DNA of 64,000 nt from an uncultured Pelagibacteraceae bacterium (GCA_902600485.1 CACKJD010000002.1:183392-247391), one strand, 5' to 3'. Numbered from the stretch's first letter, positions 1 to 10,276 are shown. The notes: a model not told the origin generated them from the sequence alone. Translations and numbers: made by a program.

Positions 1-1009
1 CCTTTTCTTGGCTATTAAGTAATTCTAATGTTCTAATTTTAGGGCAACCTATTACAGATCCACCTGGCATCATTGATTTAATAATATTTATTAATTTAAT
101 TTTTTTTCTTAAATTACCTTCTATCGTGGTTACATAGTGAAAAAGATGTTTATATTCCTCAACATATTTTTTTCTTGTTATCCTTACAGTTCCTGGTTTG
201 CAAATTCTTGATAAATCATTTCTTTCCATATCAACTATCATATTATGTTCTTTTGTTTCTTTATTATTATTCTTAAAAAAACTAAGTGCTTTTGATTTAT
301 TGAGCTTTGGGTTTTTTTTTAAAGTTCCAGCTATTGGTTTTGTTTTTAATTTTAAACCTTTTTTTTCAATCAATGTTTCGGGGGAACAGCTGACAATTGA
401 ATAATTTTTATCTCTTATCATAAAAGACTCTGGCGATGAATTTACTTTCATTAACTTCCAGAAAAAATTAACTGGGTTGATTACTGAATTATTTTTATAT
501 TTTGTGCAAATTTTAATTTGATAAGTTTCACCTTGTTTAATTTTTTTTGAAAATAAATTAAAAATTCTTTTATATTTATTGAAATCAGTATTTATTTTAA
601 AAGGACTTAAAATCTTTGTTGGATTGAATTTATTATTAAATTTATTTTGTTTAATATTTGATGAGATTTTTACTTTATCAGATATTGTAATTACAGTCTC
701 TGGTTTATAAAAAATACCTTTATAAAAATTAGTTTTTTTCTGATTTTTTAATCTTATATTTAATAGATTACACAATATTTCATATCCAAAAAAACCTATA
801 AATAAATCCTGCTCTTTTTTATATTTTTTATTTGAAAAACTACCTAAAAAATTTTTTATATTTGAATTATTAAGTATTATTTTTTTTGAGAAATCTGTAA
901 AAATTTTATACTTGTTTCTAAATTTATAGATAATCATTGGCTTATCAGATTGATATAGCTTTTCCAGATAAGGACTAAATCTTAGTTTATGCTTTTTGTA
1001 ATCTCTCAA
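1..1009 (-). CDS. pabB: Para-aminobenzoate/anthranilate synthase component I (chorismate-binding), truncated by window edge
   Basis: Not in ORF track because it runs off the left edge. Reverse strand reads ...NIIKSMMPGGSVIGCPKIRTLELLNSQEK, the chorismate-binding signature (PGGSVxGxPK), and FIGFFGYEILCNL. Start uncertain: TTG near 1009 or ATG at 937. Confidence 0.85.
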   Translation of the reverse strand, partial: MRDYKKHKLRFSPYLEKLYQSDKPMIIYKFRNKYKIFTDFSKKIILNNSNIKNFLGSFSNKKYKKEQDLFIGFFGYEILCNLLNIRLKNQKKTNFYKGIFYKPETVITISDKVKISSNIKQNKFNNKFNPTKILSPFKINTDFNKYKRIFNLFSKKIKQGETYQIKICTKYKNNSVINPVNFFWKLMKVNSSPESFMIRDKNYSIVSCSPETLIEKKGLKLKTKPIAGTLKKNPKLNKSKALSFFKNNNKETKEHNMIVDMERNDLSRICKPGTVRITRKKYVEEYKHLFHYVTTIEGNLRKKIKLINIIKSMMPGGSVIGCPKIRTLELLNSQEK

Positions 1010-2204
1010 TAGCTTGCTCTTTAATTGGTAAGTGTATTAAACCTGCAAAAATTGATAATGCAATTGCCAAATACCACGCATAGTCATAAGAGCCATACAA
1101 ATCATAAAATAATCCTCCTAGATAAGCTCCAAAGAATGAGCCAATTTGATGGCTTAAAAAAACTAATCCATACAATAATCCCAGATACTTTGTTCCAAAA
1201 ATATGTGCAACTATCCCACTTGTTGCAGGAACAGTTGATAGCCACAAAATACCAAAGCTTGCCCCAAAAAAAATAGAACCTAAAGTGCTGGGAGGTAAGA
1301 AAATAAACAAACATATTGAAACACCTCTTAAGAAATAAATTATACTTAAAATTGTTTTCTTTTTTCTTTTTGTACAAAGATAGCCACTCATAAGTGATCC
1401 GAAGATATTAAATAACCCTATTAAAGATAATATCATCGCAGCAGTCCAATCCTCTAGGCCTCTATCAATTACATATTTTGGAACGTGAGTTCCTACTAAT
1501 GTTATATGAAAACCACAAACAAAAAAGCCAGACAAAAGTAATAAATAACTTTTATATCTAAAAGCTTCACTTAAAGCTTCAATGGTTGACTGACTGCCTC
1601 CATCTTTTGTTACATTTATTTGAGGCGAACGAACAAAAAATGATATCAAAAAACCTAACGACAAAAATAACATGAAATAAAACAATGTTTGTACCCATCC
1701 ATAGTTTCCAAGTGAGTAATTTGTAAATAAAGGTGATAAAAAATATCCAAATGACCCTACTGCCGTAACAATACTCATTGCAATAGTTCTATTTGATAAT
1801 GGAAAATGCTTACCAACAATCGACATTGGTATGCTAATTGCTGTTCCACCACAACCAACTCCAACGAGAACACCTAACCAAATTTGAAAGTAAATTCCTG
1901 TATTAGGACCATTATACAAAAAGTAGATACCAATAATGTAAAACACAAAAGCTAAAGATATAGCTTTATGCCCGCCATATTTATCAGCAATTGCTCCAAA
2001 AACTGGGCCAGATAAACCCCAGCCTAACATTTGTATACCAATAGCTAAACCAAATTCAGTGTTAGTAATTCCTAAATCTGCATTAAAGTCCATGAAGAAC
2101 ATGCCAAACACTTGTCTTACACTTAAAGATATAAAAACCACAAGTGATGCTGCAATTAAAGTAACTAATGCTAAATTACTTTTTATGAACTTTTCGGAGC
2201 TCAT
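987..2204 (-). CDS. MFS transporter
   Basis: 405 aa, about 12 hydrophobic segments, MFS-like motif GAIADKYGGHKA. Confidence 0.88.
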   Translation of the reverse strand: MSSEKFIKSNLALVTLIAASLVVFISLSVRQVFGMFFMDFNADLGITNTEFGLAIGIQMLGWGLSGPVFGAIADKYGGHKAISLAFVFYIIGIYFLYNGPNTGIYFQIWLGVLVGVGCGGTAISIPMSIVGKHFPLSNRTIAMSIVTAVGSFGYFLSPLFTNYSLGNYGWVQTLFYFMLFLSLGFLISFFVRSPQINVTKDGGSQSTIEALSEAFRYKSYLLLLSGFFVCGFHITLVGTHVPKYVIDRGLEDWTAAMILSLIGLFNIFGSLMSGYLCTKRKKKTILSIIYFLRGVSICLFIFLPPSTLGSIFFGASFGILWLSTVPATSGIVAHIFGTKYLGLLYGLVFLSHQIGSFFGAYLGGLFYDLYGSYDYAWYLAIALSIFAGLIHLPIKEQAIERLQKA

Positions 2205-3376
2205 CTAATAAATTTTAATGAATTTTTTAAGTCTTTTATTAAATCTTTAGGATCTTCCAAACCAATATGCAATCTAACAATGTGTTCATCTTTTGATAAA
2301 TTCAAGTATTTTCTTTTTCCTTGTTCTTTTATTTTTTGGTGCAACGCTAAACTTTCAAAACCTCCCCAACTATAACCATAACCAAACAATCTTAAAGAGT
2401 TAACAAATCTATCTATGGAGCTTATATTTCTAGATTTTATTTTGAGGCCCATTAGACCTGAGGATCCTTTATAATATTTTTTCCACATCTTATAATCTTT
2501 AGTTCCTTTTTTGTAAGGATATAAAACTGTAATCTTTTTATGTTTACTTAAAAAGGAAGCAATTTTTTTTGTATTTATCTCGTGTCTATCTAATCTTGTA
2601 TCCAAAGTTCTGAGACCTCTAATTACTAAATAAGCATCATCAGGTCCCATTCTTAAACCTGAAATTTTTTCTGCTTTTTGAACAAATTTAAATACCCTTT
2701 TATTGACTGCTAAACTTCCTCCCATTACATCTGAGTGTCCAGAATAATATTTGGTCGCTGATACAATAGCCATATCAAATCCTAATTTAATGGGTTTTAG
2801 AAAATATGGAGTTCCCCATGTGTTATCCATAGCTGTAAAAATTTTATTTTTTTTTGCAATAGAAATTATTTTTGAGAGATCTTGAAATTCAAATGTGTTA
2901 CTGCCTGGATTTTCAACAAATATTAACTTTGTTTTCTTTGTTATATTTTTTTTTAATGTGGACAAATCTCTTGGATTATAAAATATGGCTTTAATATTAA
3001 AATCTTTGAAAAAATCCTGAGTTAATATTCGCGTAGGACTGTATACTGGATCAGAAACTAGAATTTCATCTCCAGGTCTTACTACACTAAACATTGCAAG
3101 AAAAACAGAACCAAAACCAGTTGGTGTTAAGAAAACATGGTATGATTCTTCTAATTTAGTTAAAATTTTCGATAATGCAAATGTTGTCGAAGTTCCTTGC
3201 CTTCCATAATCAAAATGTCCTCCAGTAGGATCTTTTAAGTGTTTTTTTTGAGTTTTTCTAATGTCATTAAGAGATTTAAACAAAATTGTAGATGCTCTAA
3301 CAACCGGTGGATTTACAGACTGATTGTAGAAATCTTTAGCTGTATGTTTTAAAAAAGTTTTGAATGAATAACCCAT
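2201..3376 (-). CDS. metC: Cystathionine beta-lyase-type trans-sulfuration PLP enzyme
   Basis: PLP Cys/Met metabolism family motifs: YGRQGTST, DNTWGTPYFLKP, SATKYYSGHSDVMGG (lysine site). Confidence 0.88.
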   Translation of the reverse strand: MGYSFKTFLKHTAKDFYNQSVNPPVVRASTILFKSLNDIRKTQKKHLKDPTGGHFDYGRQGTSTTFALSKILTKLEESYHVFLTPTGFGSVFLAMFSVVRPGDEILVSDPVYSPTRILTQDFFKDFNIKAIFYNPRDLSTLKKNITKKTKLIFVENPGSNTFEFQDLSKIISIAKKNKIFTAMDNTWGTPYFLKPIKLGFDMAIVSATKYYSGHSDVMGGSLAVNKRVFKFVQKAEKISGLRMGPDDAYLVIRGLRTLDTRLDRHEINTKKIASFLSKHKKITVLYPYKKGTKDYKMWKKYYKGSSGLMGLKIKSRNISSIDRFVNSLRLFGYGYSWGGFESLALHQKIKEQGKRKYLNLSKDEHIVRLHIGLEDPKDLIKDLKNSLKFIR

Positions 3377-3455
3377 AAAAAAATTTGATAACTAAATATG
3401 ACAATGCTATATCCCACATATAAGTCAATAAAATAATAATAAAAGGAGAAAACTT

Positions 3456-3539
3456 ATGGGATACCCAAAAAAACATCGTGGTAGAAGAAAGATGGGATCA
3501 AAAAAAAGAAGAGCTAGAAAAAAAAATAAGAAAAAATAA
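3456..3539 (+). CDS. 27-aa highly basic microprotein MGYPKKHRGRRKMGSKKRRARKKNKKK
   Basis: Not in ORF track. ATG at 3456, TAA at 3537-3539, preceded by AAAAGGAGAA Shine-Dalgarno with good spacing. Composition resembles tiny ribosome-associated proteins. Confidence 0.7.
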   Translation: MGYPKKHRGRRKMGSKKRRARKKNKKK

Positions 3540-3550
3540 ATCTACTCAAA

Positions 3551-4240
3551 ATGGATACCATAAATAAAGTCAAATCCATAAGTATATGGATTTTTATAGT
3601 TCCCTTTTTTGCGATAAACATTTGTCTAATACTAATAACAAACTTTCATGAACTATTTCCAAACAAAGAACATATAATACATAATACAATTCCGTATATT
3701 GATGGAGGGGCCTCAATAAGTAGAACAGCTAGGGTTTTTCCAACATACTTAATTTTTAAACCTGCCATGTTTTTGACGGCGTACTTATTGATAAAATATT
3801 GGCTGTATATTAAAAAAATTATTTTAAATGTTCATGGAGAGCATAAAAATTTAGGAAAAATTTTAATATTTGGTATTGGTTCAGCTATCTGTTTAATCAT
3901 TCACTCAATTTTTTTAGGTATTAAATTTGATTATGATCTCTATAAATTATTCAGAAGAGTAATAATGTTAGTTTTTATTATTTTTGAAGTAGTAGCCCAG
4001 GCTTATTTAGTGATTACGTTGTACTCAATCAAAAATAAATTATTAAGTTTTATAAATTTAAAATTCTTAAAATTAAAAGCTATTTTAGTATCAATTTTAG
4101 TTTTTGTAATGATAGTAAGCATCCCGATAGTGAGTATGCCAGGTAATAAGCATATTAAGCATGCATTAGAGTGGGACTTTTTTCTGGGTGTTATATTATT
4201 TTACGTATTAACTTTCTTTATGTGGAAAAAGCAAAGCTAA
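3551..4240 (+). CDS. Multi-TM membrane protein, possible Frag1/DRAM/Sfk1-like
   Basis: 229 aa, about 6 hydrophobic segments; N-terminal loop PYIDGGASISRTARVFPTYLIF is reminiscent of the Frag1/DRAM family. Confidence 0.55.
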   Translation: MDTINKVKSISIWIFIVPFFAINICLILITNFHELFPNKEHIIHNTIPYIDGGASISRTARVFPTYLIFKPAMFLTAYLLIKYWLYIKKIILNVHGEHKNLGKILIFGIGSAICLIIHSIFLGIKFDYDLYKLFRRVIMLVFIIFEVVAQAYLVITLYSIKNKLLSFINLKFLKLKAILVSILVFVMIVSIPIVSMPGNKHIKHALEWDFFLGVILFYVLTFFMWKKQS

Positions 4241-5356
4241 TTATCGAGTAATCCAGCCTCCGCCTAAAACTCTATCACCATCTATATCTTTTTTATAAAA
4301 AACACATGCTTGACCTGGTGAAATACCATACTCATCTTCTAATAGTGTTAAAGAAGTTTTGTCATCATTTAAATTTAATTTAGATTTTAAAAGTTTGCCT
4401 GTAGATCTTACTTTTACAAAAATATTTTCATCAAAATATTTCTTATCAGCTAAAAGATTTAAGTTTTTTAAATTAATGTCTTTTTTTATTAATTCTTTTT
4501 TTTCACCAACAATTATTTCATTTTTATCAGAATTTATATCAATTACATATAACGGCTCTTTTGCTGCAATTTTAATTCCCCTTCTTTGACCAATAGTAAA
4601 ATTTACAATCCCATCATGTACTCCTAGGACTTTACCTAAAGAATTTTTTATATTCCCTTTTTTAAATGCATCAGGTCTAAATTTTTGAATAACTGACACA
4701 TAATCACCATTGGGAACGAAGCAAATATCTTGGCTATCTGGTTTATCTGCAACATTTAATTGAAGTTTTTGTGCTATTTCTCTAGTTTCTTTTTTTAATA
4801 AATTTCCTAGAGGAAATCTTAAAAAATTTAATTGATCTCTAGTAGTGTTGAATAAAAAGTAACTTTGGTCTCTGTTTGTATCAATGGCTCTATACATTTC
4901 CGTTTGATTATCTTTTGTTATACTTTTAACATAATGGCCAGTAACTAAAGCATCTGCTTTAATATTTAATGACTCTTGAAATAAATCATTAAACTTTACA
5001 GTCTTATTACATTGAACACATGGAATAGGAGTTTCTCCTTTTAGATAGCTGTCTACAAAGTTGTCTATTACACCCTCCTTAAACTTATTTTGATAATACA
5101 AAATTTTGTGTTCAATATTTAATTTGTTAGCTACCCTTTTTGCATCAAATATATCTTGACCTGAGCAACAAGTTTTTGAAGCAGCTACCTCTTTATTATC
5201 ATCATATAACTTCAGTGTGATCCCAATTACGTTATAACCTTCCCTTTTCATCATACCTGCAACAGTAGAAGAATCTACCCCACCTGACATTGCAACAACT
5301 ACAGTTGTATCTTTTGGGCTCTTTTCAAATCCAAGAGGGTTTAAAATATTTTTCAT
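4241..5356 (-). CDS. mnmA: tRNA-specific 2-thiouridylase
   Basis: [31 protein letters not shown] (PP-loop), [36 protein letters not shown]. Confidence 0.96.
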   Translation of the reverse strand: MKNILNPLGFEKSPKDTTVVVAMSGGVDSSTVAGMMKREGYNVIGITLKLYDDNKEVAASKTCCSGQDIFDAKRVANKLNIEHKILYYQNKFKEGVIDNFVDSYLKGETPIPCVQCNKTVKFNDLFQESLNIKADALVTGHYVKSITKDNQTEMYRAIDTNRDQSYFLFNTTRDQLNFLRFPLGNLLKKETREIAQKLQLNVADKPDSQDICFVPNGDYVSVIQKFRPDAFKKGNIKNSLGKVLGVHDGIVNFTIGQRRGIKIAAKEPLYVIDINSDKNEIIVGEKKELIKKDINLKNLNLLADKKYFDENIFVKVRSTGKLLKSKLNLNDDKTSLTLLEDEYGISPGQACVFYKKDIDGDRVLGGGWITR

Positions 5357-5398
5357 AAGTTTGGAAATTATACTTTTTTCTATTATAAGTTAAACTAT

Positions 5399-5578
5399 AT
5401 GATTTTAGATTTTGAGCCAGGTGACAAAGTAGTTAATCCTAAACAAAAAGAGTGGGGAATCGGGCAAGTACAATCTATTATCAAAGGGAAAGTCACAGTT
5501 AATTTTGAAAATGTAGGTAAAAAAGTAATAAATTCAAATATAGTTGAGTTAACTAAATTAAAATCAAATGGAAGATAA
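5399..5578 (+). CDS. DUF3553-type small protein
   Basis: Not in ORF track. 59 aa MILDFEPGDKVVNPKQKEWGIGQVQSIIKGKVTVNFENVGKKVINSNIVELTKLKSNGR; matches the DUF3553 pattern (F.PGD.V.P....WG.GQVQS...VTVNFE..GKK). Overlaps start of the next gene by 11 bp. Confidence 0.85.
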   Translation: MILDFEPGDKVVNPKQKEWGIGQVQSIIKGKVTVNFENVGKKVINSNIVELTKLKSNGR

Positions 5579-6350
5579 ATTAAAAAAAAAAATAATTTAT
5601 GAATTAATCAAAACTTTTATTAATGCTGGAGATATTGCTCTTGAATTAAGAGAAAAGGGTTTAAAGAAAATTATAAAGGATGATAATACTCCTGTTACTA
5701 ATGGAGATTTAGAGGTCAATAAAATAATAACTAATAAACTAAAGGAAATAACTCCTGAAATTCCTATTGTTTCAGAAGAAGTATCTGACAATAAAAACTC
5801 TAATAATCTATCAACTTTTTGGTTGATAGATCCAATAGATGGAACATATGACTATTTAAATAATAAAGAAGAATTTACTTTAAACGCTGGTTTAATTATT
5901 AATAAAAAACCTGATATAGCGATTATTAATGCACCGGCAAAAAAAAGATTATTTTATACTTTTGGTGTCAATAATAGTTTTGAATTAAAAAATAATTTAG
6001 AAACGAAATTAGATTCTGGTGCCAATTCTAAAAATAAAGAACTAAGTGCTCTTGTTTACTCTGATAATATTAAAGGAGAAATAAAAAACATTCACAATAA
6101 CTATAACATAAAAAAAATAACAAAAATGAAAAGTTCTTATAAGTTTTGCGTTATTGCCTCTGGGGAGTTTGACTTGTATGTTGCAGACCCTAGGGCTTCT
6201 GAATGGGATATAGCAGCAGGTGATGCAATATTAAGAAATGCCGGAGGTTCATTAAAAGACATGAATGGAAATGAAATATTTTATGGAAAAAAGGATTTTA
6301 AAAATCCAAGTTTAGTTGTAAAAAGTGCAAGATTGCTAAATAATGAGTGA
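5568..6350 (+). CDS. cysQ: 3'(2'),5'-bisphosphate nucleotidase / inositol monophosphatase family
   Basis: VSEEVSDN, WLIDPIDGTYDYLN, EWDIAAGDAILRNAGG: canonical IMPase/CysQ metal-binding motifs. Confidence 0.9.
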   Translation: MEDKLKKKIIYELIKTFINAGDIALELREKGLKKIIKDDNTPVTNGDLEVNKIITNKLKEITPEIPIVSEEVSDNKNSNNLSTFWLIDPIDGTYDYLNNKEEFTLNAGLIINKKPDIAIINAPAKKRLFYTFGVNNSFELKNNLETKLDSGANSKNKELSALVYSDNIKGEIKNIHNNYNIKKITKMKSSYKFCVIASGEFDLYVADPRASEWDIAAGDAILRNAGGSLKDMNGNEIFYGKKDFKNPSLVVKSARLLNNE

Positions 6351-6492
6351 ACAACTTAGAATTATCTTAATTATAATTGTTAGCGTATCAATTTTTGGCT
6401 TAATTGTCTTTGTAATAGTTAAAAATTTTATTAAATCAAAAATTGATTATTATTTAATAGAAAAAAATAAGAAAGCTAAAAAAGACGAGTGA
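6343..6492 (+). CDS. 49-aa single-TM small membrane protein
   Basis: Not in ORF track. MSEQLRIILIIIVSVSIFGLIVFVIVKNFIKSKIDYYLIEKNKKAKKDE; ATG overlaps end of cysQ, TGA at 6490-6492. Confidence 0.6.
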   Translation: MSEQLRIILIIIVSVSIFGLIVFVIVKNFIKSKIDYYLIEKNKKAKKDE

Positions 6493-7039
6493 TTTTCTCG
6501 TACTCTTCTTTAGAAAGATCCATAACTCGTTTTGATGTATCAAAATCAAAACCATTTCTTGCTAAAACTGCAATATCTTTTTTATAAAATAACGGTCTAT
6601 TGTCCTCTACTCTACATGGGCCAATTCTTCTTTTTTTACACACTTTTAACGCAGAAAAAAAATCTTGATCTTCATTTTCATCTTTTATTTTGTCTAAAGT
6701 TTCCTTAACAAATTTTTGATTGATACCTTTTGACATTAAATAATTTCTTATCTTGTTAATTGAGCTACCTCTTTGAATAAGATTTTTTGCTTTACTATTA
6801 GAATAAAATTTGTCATTTAAATATTTAGAGTTTTCAAGATCGCTCAGGACTACATCAATTAAATCTTTAATTTCATTTTTTTTTATCCCTACGGCTCCAA
6901 ATTTCAAATATTTTTTAAGTAAATAAGTCCTTAATTGCTGCTTTGATGGAGCATACTTTTCAATATACTTCATTGAAAAATCTCTCATCTCATGAACTGT
7001 ATCTTCAAAACTCTTTTTTTTATTTTTTATAGGAATCAT
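6476..7039 (-). CDS. recX: Regulatory protein RecX-like
   Basis: Three-helix repeats with RGSSINKIRNYLMSKGINQKFVKETLDKI and FYKKDIAVLARNGFDFDTSKRVM. The track start (7096) lies upstream; MIPIKNKKK (7039) looks more natural. Confidence 0.75.
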   Translation of the reverse strand: MIPIKNKKKSFEDTVHEMRDFSMKYIEKYAPSKQQLRTYLLKKYLKFGAVGIKKNEIKDLIDVVLSDLENSKYLNDKFYSNSKAKNLIQRGSSINKIRNYLMSKGINQKFVKETLDKIKDENEDQDFFSALKVCKKRRIGPCRVEDNRPLFYKKDIAVLARNGFDFDTSKRVMDLSKEEYEKITRLF

Positions 7040-7067
7040 TTTAATTTTTAATATATTATAAACTTTA

Positions 7068-7541
7068 ATGATTGAACAAATTAATAACTTCTTCACAGTT
7101 CCAATGATTTACTTATGGTTGAATTTAGGTGTTCTGCCTTTTTGGATAGTGCTATTATTTTTCCCAAGCTCAGGTGTAAGTAAATATATGGTTAGGTCAA
7201 TATTTCCATTTATGATTTTTTCATTTGTTTATGCTTATTTATTATATTACTTTTTTCTAACAGAATTTGATTTTAAGAATAATTTTAATCTTTATCTAGG
7301 TTTGGAACAACTGTCTGGGTTATTTTCTAAAACAGGTTTTTTAATTATGTTTTGGTGCCATTTTTTAGCGATAAATTTATTTTGTGGTGCTTGGATTGTA
7401 AGTGATAGTTTAAAATTTTCTATGTCAAAATTTTTAGTTTTTTTTCCACTATTGATTACATATTTTATAGGTCCTATTGGACTATTTATATACTGGCTGA
7501 TAAGAATCTTTTTTGCAAAAAAATTATCATTGTATGATTAA
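7068..7541 (+). CDS. ABA4-like (DUF4281-type) membrane protein
   Basis: Four hydrophobic segments; LNLGVLPFWIVLLFFPSS, NLFCGAWIVSDS, FIGPIGLFIYWLIR resemble the ABA4-like family. Confidence 0.65.
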   Translation: MIEQINNFFTVPMIYLWLNLGVLPFWIVLLFFPSSGVSKYMVRSIFPFMIFSFVYAYLLYYFFLTEFDFKNNFNLYLGLEQLSGLFSKTGFLIMFWCHFLAINLFCGAWIVSDSLKFSMSKFLVFFPLLITYFIGPIGLFIYWLIRIFFAKKLSLYD

Positions 7542-8118
7542 AGAAATTCAGTTTTATTACGATTTTTCAAGTCCGTATACATACATTGCCCACAAAAAAA
7601 TTAAGAAATTAAAGAATGATAAAAATATTAATTTTTTATACAAACCGATGCTTTTAGGTGGTTTGCACAAATTAGCTGGAATAACCGCGAATGCATTTAT
7701 TGGTCATAAAAACGAATTTATGATTCAAGATTGTGAAATGATTTCAAAGAAACTTGGTATCAATTTTCATTTTAACGAAAAATTTCCTATTAATTCTTTA
7801 TATTTAATGAGGGGAACATTAGTTTTAAAGGATAATTTACTTGAAAAATATATAGATACTTTTTTTGAATCCTACTGGCAGTTAAATTTAGATTTATCAG
7901 ATAGAAGTATTTTTGAAAAAAAATTAAAAGAAATAAATATTGATGTTGATAAATTTCTTTTAGATATTGAGAAAAGGGAGACTAAAGAAAAGCTAAAGCT
8001 GCTCACCGATGAAGCTTTTTCCAAAAAAATTTTTGGCGCTCCGACTTTTTTTTATAATAATAAAATTTATTGGGGACAAGACAGATTAGATTATGTAATT
8101 GATGAGGCAATTAAATAA
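7534..8118 (+). CDS. 2-hydroxychromene-2-carboxylate isomerase / DsbA-family oxidoreductase
   Basis: FYYDFSSPYTYIAHKKI and FGAPTFFYNNKIYWGQDRLDYV; start reassigned from 7513 to MIKEIQF. Confidence 0.85.
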   Translation: MIKEIQFYYDFSSPYTYIAHKKIKKLKNDKNINFLYKPMLLGGLHKLAGITANAFIGHKNEFMIQDCEMISKKLGINFHFNEKFPINSLYLMRGTLVLKDNLLEKYIDTFFESYWQLNLDLSDRSIFEKKLKEINIDVDKFLLDIEKRETKEKLKLLTDEAFSKKIFGAPTFFYNNKIYWGQDRLDYVIDEAIK

Positions 8119-8518
8119 TTTCAAAATCGCTTGCTTTAATAGTACTAAAACCACCATCAACATGAGACACATTTTTAAAACCCATGTCTTGTAAAGTTTT
8201 AGTGGCAAGAGCAGATCTTAAACCAGCTGCACAAAACAATATTGTTTCTTTTGATGGATCTATTTTTCCTTGTTTATAATATGGACTAGATGGATCCATC
8301 CAAAATTCTAACATACCTCTGGGAATATGAAGGGAATTTTTTACTCTTCCATCTCTTTCTAGTTCTCTAATATCTCTAATATCGATTAAATTACATTTGT
8401 TTTCCTTAAACAATTTTGCAGCCTCATTGCTTGTAATAGTTTTAATTTCTTTTAATGCATTATTAACTAGATCTTGTGATGATTTAATAGTCATATATGT
8501 GTAATCTGTTAATATCAA
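8111..8518 (-). CDS. Rhodanese-like domain protein
   Basis: NLIDIRDIRELERDGRV, IPRGMLEFW, LFCAAGLRSALATKTLQDMGF (active-site Cys loop). Confidence 0.9.
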   Translation of the reverse strand: MILTDYTYMTIKSSQDLVNNALKEIKTITSNEAAKLFKENKCNLIDIRDIRELERDGRVKNSLHIPRGMLEFWMDPSSPYYKQGKIDPSKETILFCAAGLRSALATKTLQDMGFKNVSHVDGGFSTIKASDFEII

Positions 8519-8523
8519 AAAAA

Positions 8524-9516
8524 ATGAAAAAAAACATCTTTAAAAAATTATTTATAAAAATATCTAAGTTAGTAGGTTACGAATTAATAGATCAAAACGA
8601 ATTTTACTCACCAACTCTTGAAAAAAGTCTTGATGAAAAATTATCTAATAAAGACAAGTCAATAATTCTTCCTTTAGGTGAAGTAAAATTAACGAAAAAA
8701 ATTAAAAATTTGTCAATTATATTTAGGACTAATTCTAACATAGACATTTGGGACCAAAACAAAAAGAGAGTTTTTGAAGAACCCAAAATCGAATATGTAT
8801 TAAGATGTTTGTTTTCATTAATAAAATCTATTAACCGACTTAAAAAAGAGAATTCATCAATTAACGTTAACTTACTGATTATTGATGACAATTCTAAATC
8901 AGATAATTTAAATAAAATTAAAGATGTTTTAAATAGAAACCACTCAAAATATTTAATTATAAATAACAAAAAAGAGGAGCATAAGGGAAAAATATTTGAG
9001 AATACAAATGATCAAACATTTTCAAATTTATCTAGCTTATTAAAATGTTTCGAAACTGCAAAAAAAGAAAATAGCGATTTAATTTATTTTGTAGAAGACG
9101 ATTATTTACATTTTGAAAATTCTTTAACCGACATGATCAATACTTATGAAAGGGTAAGCTCACAAATTGAAAAAGATATTATAATTTGTCCTTGTGACTA
9201 TCCTTTTAATTATATGTCTAATGAAAAAACAAATATTTTAATAGGTAGTAATCAACACTGGAGAACAGTCCAAAAAATTTTATGTACCTTTATGATTTCT
9301 AAAAAAATGCTTGAAAAATATTGGGATAATTTAATAAAGACTTGTGAAAAAAGACACGACCCTTTTGAAAAATATATTAATGAAATTTTGATAAATGAGA
9401 TTGGTATATCGCCAATAAATACACTCTCTATTCATCTAGCAAATGTAAATTCAAGCTATGGCTTATCTCCCTTTGTAAATATCAAAAAACTTTGGGATGA
9501 AAACAATACTAGTTAA
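8524..9516 (+). CDS. Glycosyltransferase-like (GT-A fold suspected) protein of unknown specificity
   Basis: NVNLLIIDDNSKSDNLNKI and LIYFVEDDYLHFENSL resemble nucleotide-sugar/metal motifs of GT-A enzymes. Start reassigned from 8497. Confidence 0.5.
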   Translation: MKKNIFKKLFIKISKLVGYELIDQNEFYSPTLEKSLDEKLSNKDKSIILPLGEVKLTKKIKNLSIIFRTNSNIDIWDQNKKRVFEEPKIEYVLRCLFSLIKSINRLKKENSSINVNLLIIDDNSKSDNLNKIKDVLNRNHSKYLIINNKKEEHKGKIFENTNDQTFSNLSSLLKCFETAKKENSDLIYFVEDDYLHFENSLTDMINTYERVSSQIEKDIIICPCDYPFNYMSNEKTNILIGSNQHWRTVQKILCTFMISKKMLEKYWDNLIKTCEKRHDPFEKYINEILINEIGISPINTLSIHLANVNSSYGLSPFVNIKKLWDENNTS

Positions 9517-9827
9517 TGCAAATGTTTTTGTACATAACTTGTGCCAATATTAAAGAGGCAAAAAAAATTTCTTCAATATTAGTAAAAAAAAAATTAATAG
9601 CCTGTGCAAATATTTTTAATAATATTCAATCTGTTTTTTCATGGAAAAACAAAGTTAACTTCTCAAAAGAGGTTATAATAATGGGAAAGACTACAAAAAA
9701 ACGACAGGCTAAAATAATTTCAGAAGTAAAAAAAATACACTCTTATGATATGCCTTGTATTGTATTTTTTAAAATTTCATCAGGAAATAAAGAATTTTTA
9801 AAGTGGATTAGCAATTCTACAAGATGA
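9516..9827 (+). CDS. cutA: Divalent cation tolerance protein CutA
   Basis: ITCANIKEAKKISSILVKKKLIACANIF and HSYDMPCIVFFKISSGNKEFLKWI. Confidence 0.9.
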   Translation: MQMFLYITCANIKEAKKISSILVKKKLIACANIFNNIQSVFSWKNKVNFSKEVIIMGKTTKKRQAKIISEVKKIHSYDMPCIVFFKISSGNKEFLKWISNSTR

Positions 9828-10276
9828 AAAAAGCAAAAAATTTTAAGCTATTAGGAACATCAAATAGGCTAGTTGAATTAAATAAAATAAAATCAAAATA
9901 TACGGTTTTATACTTTTATCCAAAGGATGACACTCCAGGGTGTACTCTCGAAACAAAAGATTTTAACTCGCTTTACAATAAATTTATAAAACTTAACTGT
10001 GAAATATATGGAATTTCTAAAGATACAATCGAAAGTCATTTAAAATTTAAGAAAAAATACAAAGTAAAATTTGAACTATTATCTGATGAAAATAAAATTG
10101 CTATTAAAGAATTTAAAGTTTGGGGTAAAAAAAAATTCATGGGGAAAGAATTTATGGGTTTAATTAGAAGTACCTTTTTATTGAAAAAAAATAATATCAT
10201 TAAAGAATGGCGGAATGTAAGGGTTAAAGGCCACGCAGAGGAAATTTATAATTTTATTAAAAACAATAAGCTATAA
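9824..10276 (+). CDS. bcp: Thiol peroxidase/peroxiredoxin, Bcp-like
   Basis: FYPKDDTPGCTLETKDFN (peroxidatic Cys), ISKDTIESHLKFKKKY, GLIRSTFLL. Confidence 0.92.
   Translation: MKKAKNFKLLGTSNRLVELNKIKSKYTVLYFYPKDDTPGCTLETKDFNSLYNKFIKLNCEIYGISKDTIESHLKFKKKYKVKFELLSDENKIAIKEFKVWGKKKFMGKEFMGLIRSTFLLKKNNIIKEWRNVRVKGHAEEIYNFIKNNKL

Noticed and set aside
198-404. 68-aa plus-strand ORF
   Set aside because: Antisense to the pabB reading frame, which has clear family motifs; low-complexity translation.
1025-1377. 83-aa (+) and 91-aa (-) ORFs inside the MFS transporter gene
   Set aside because: Alternative frames of a convincing transporter CDS.
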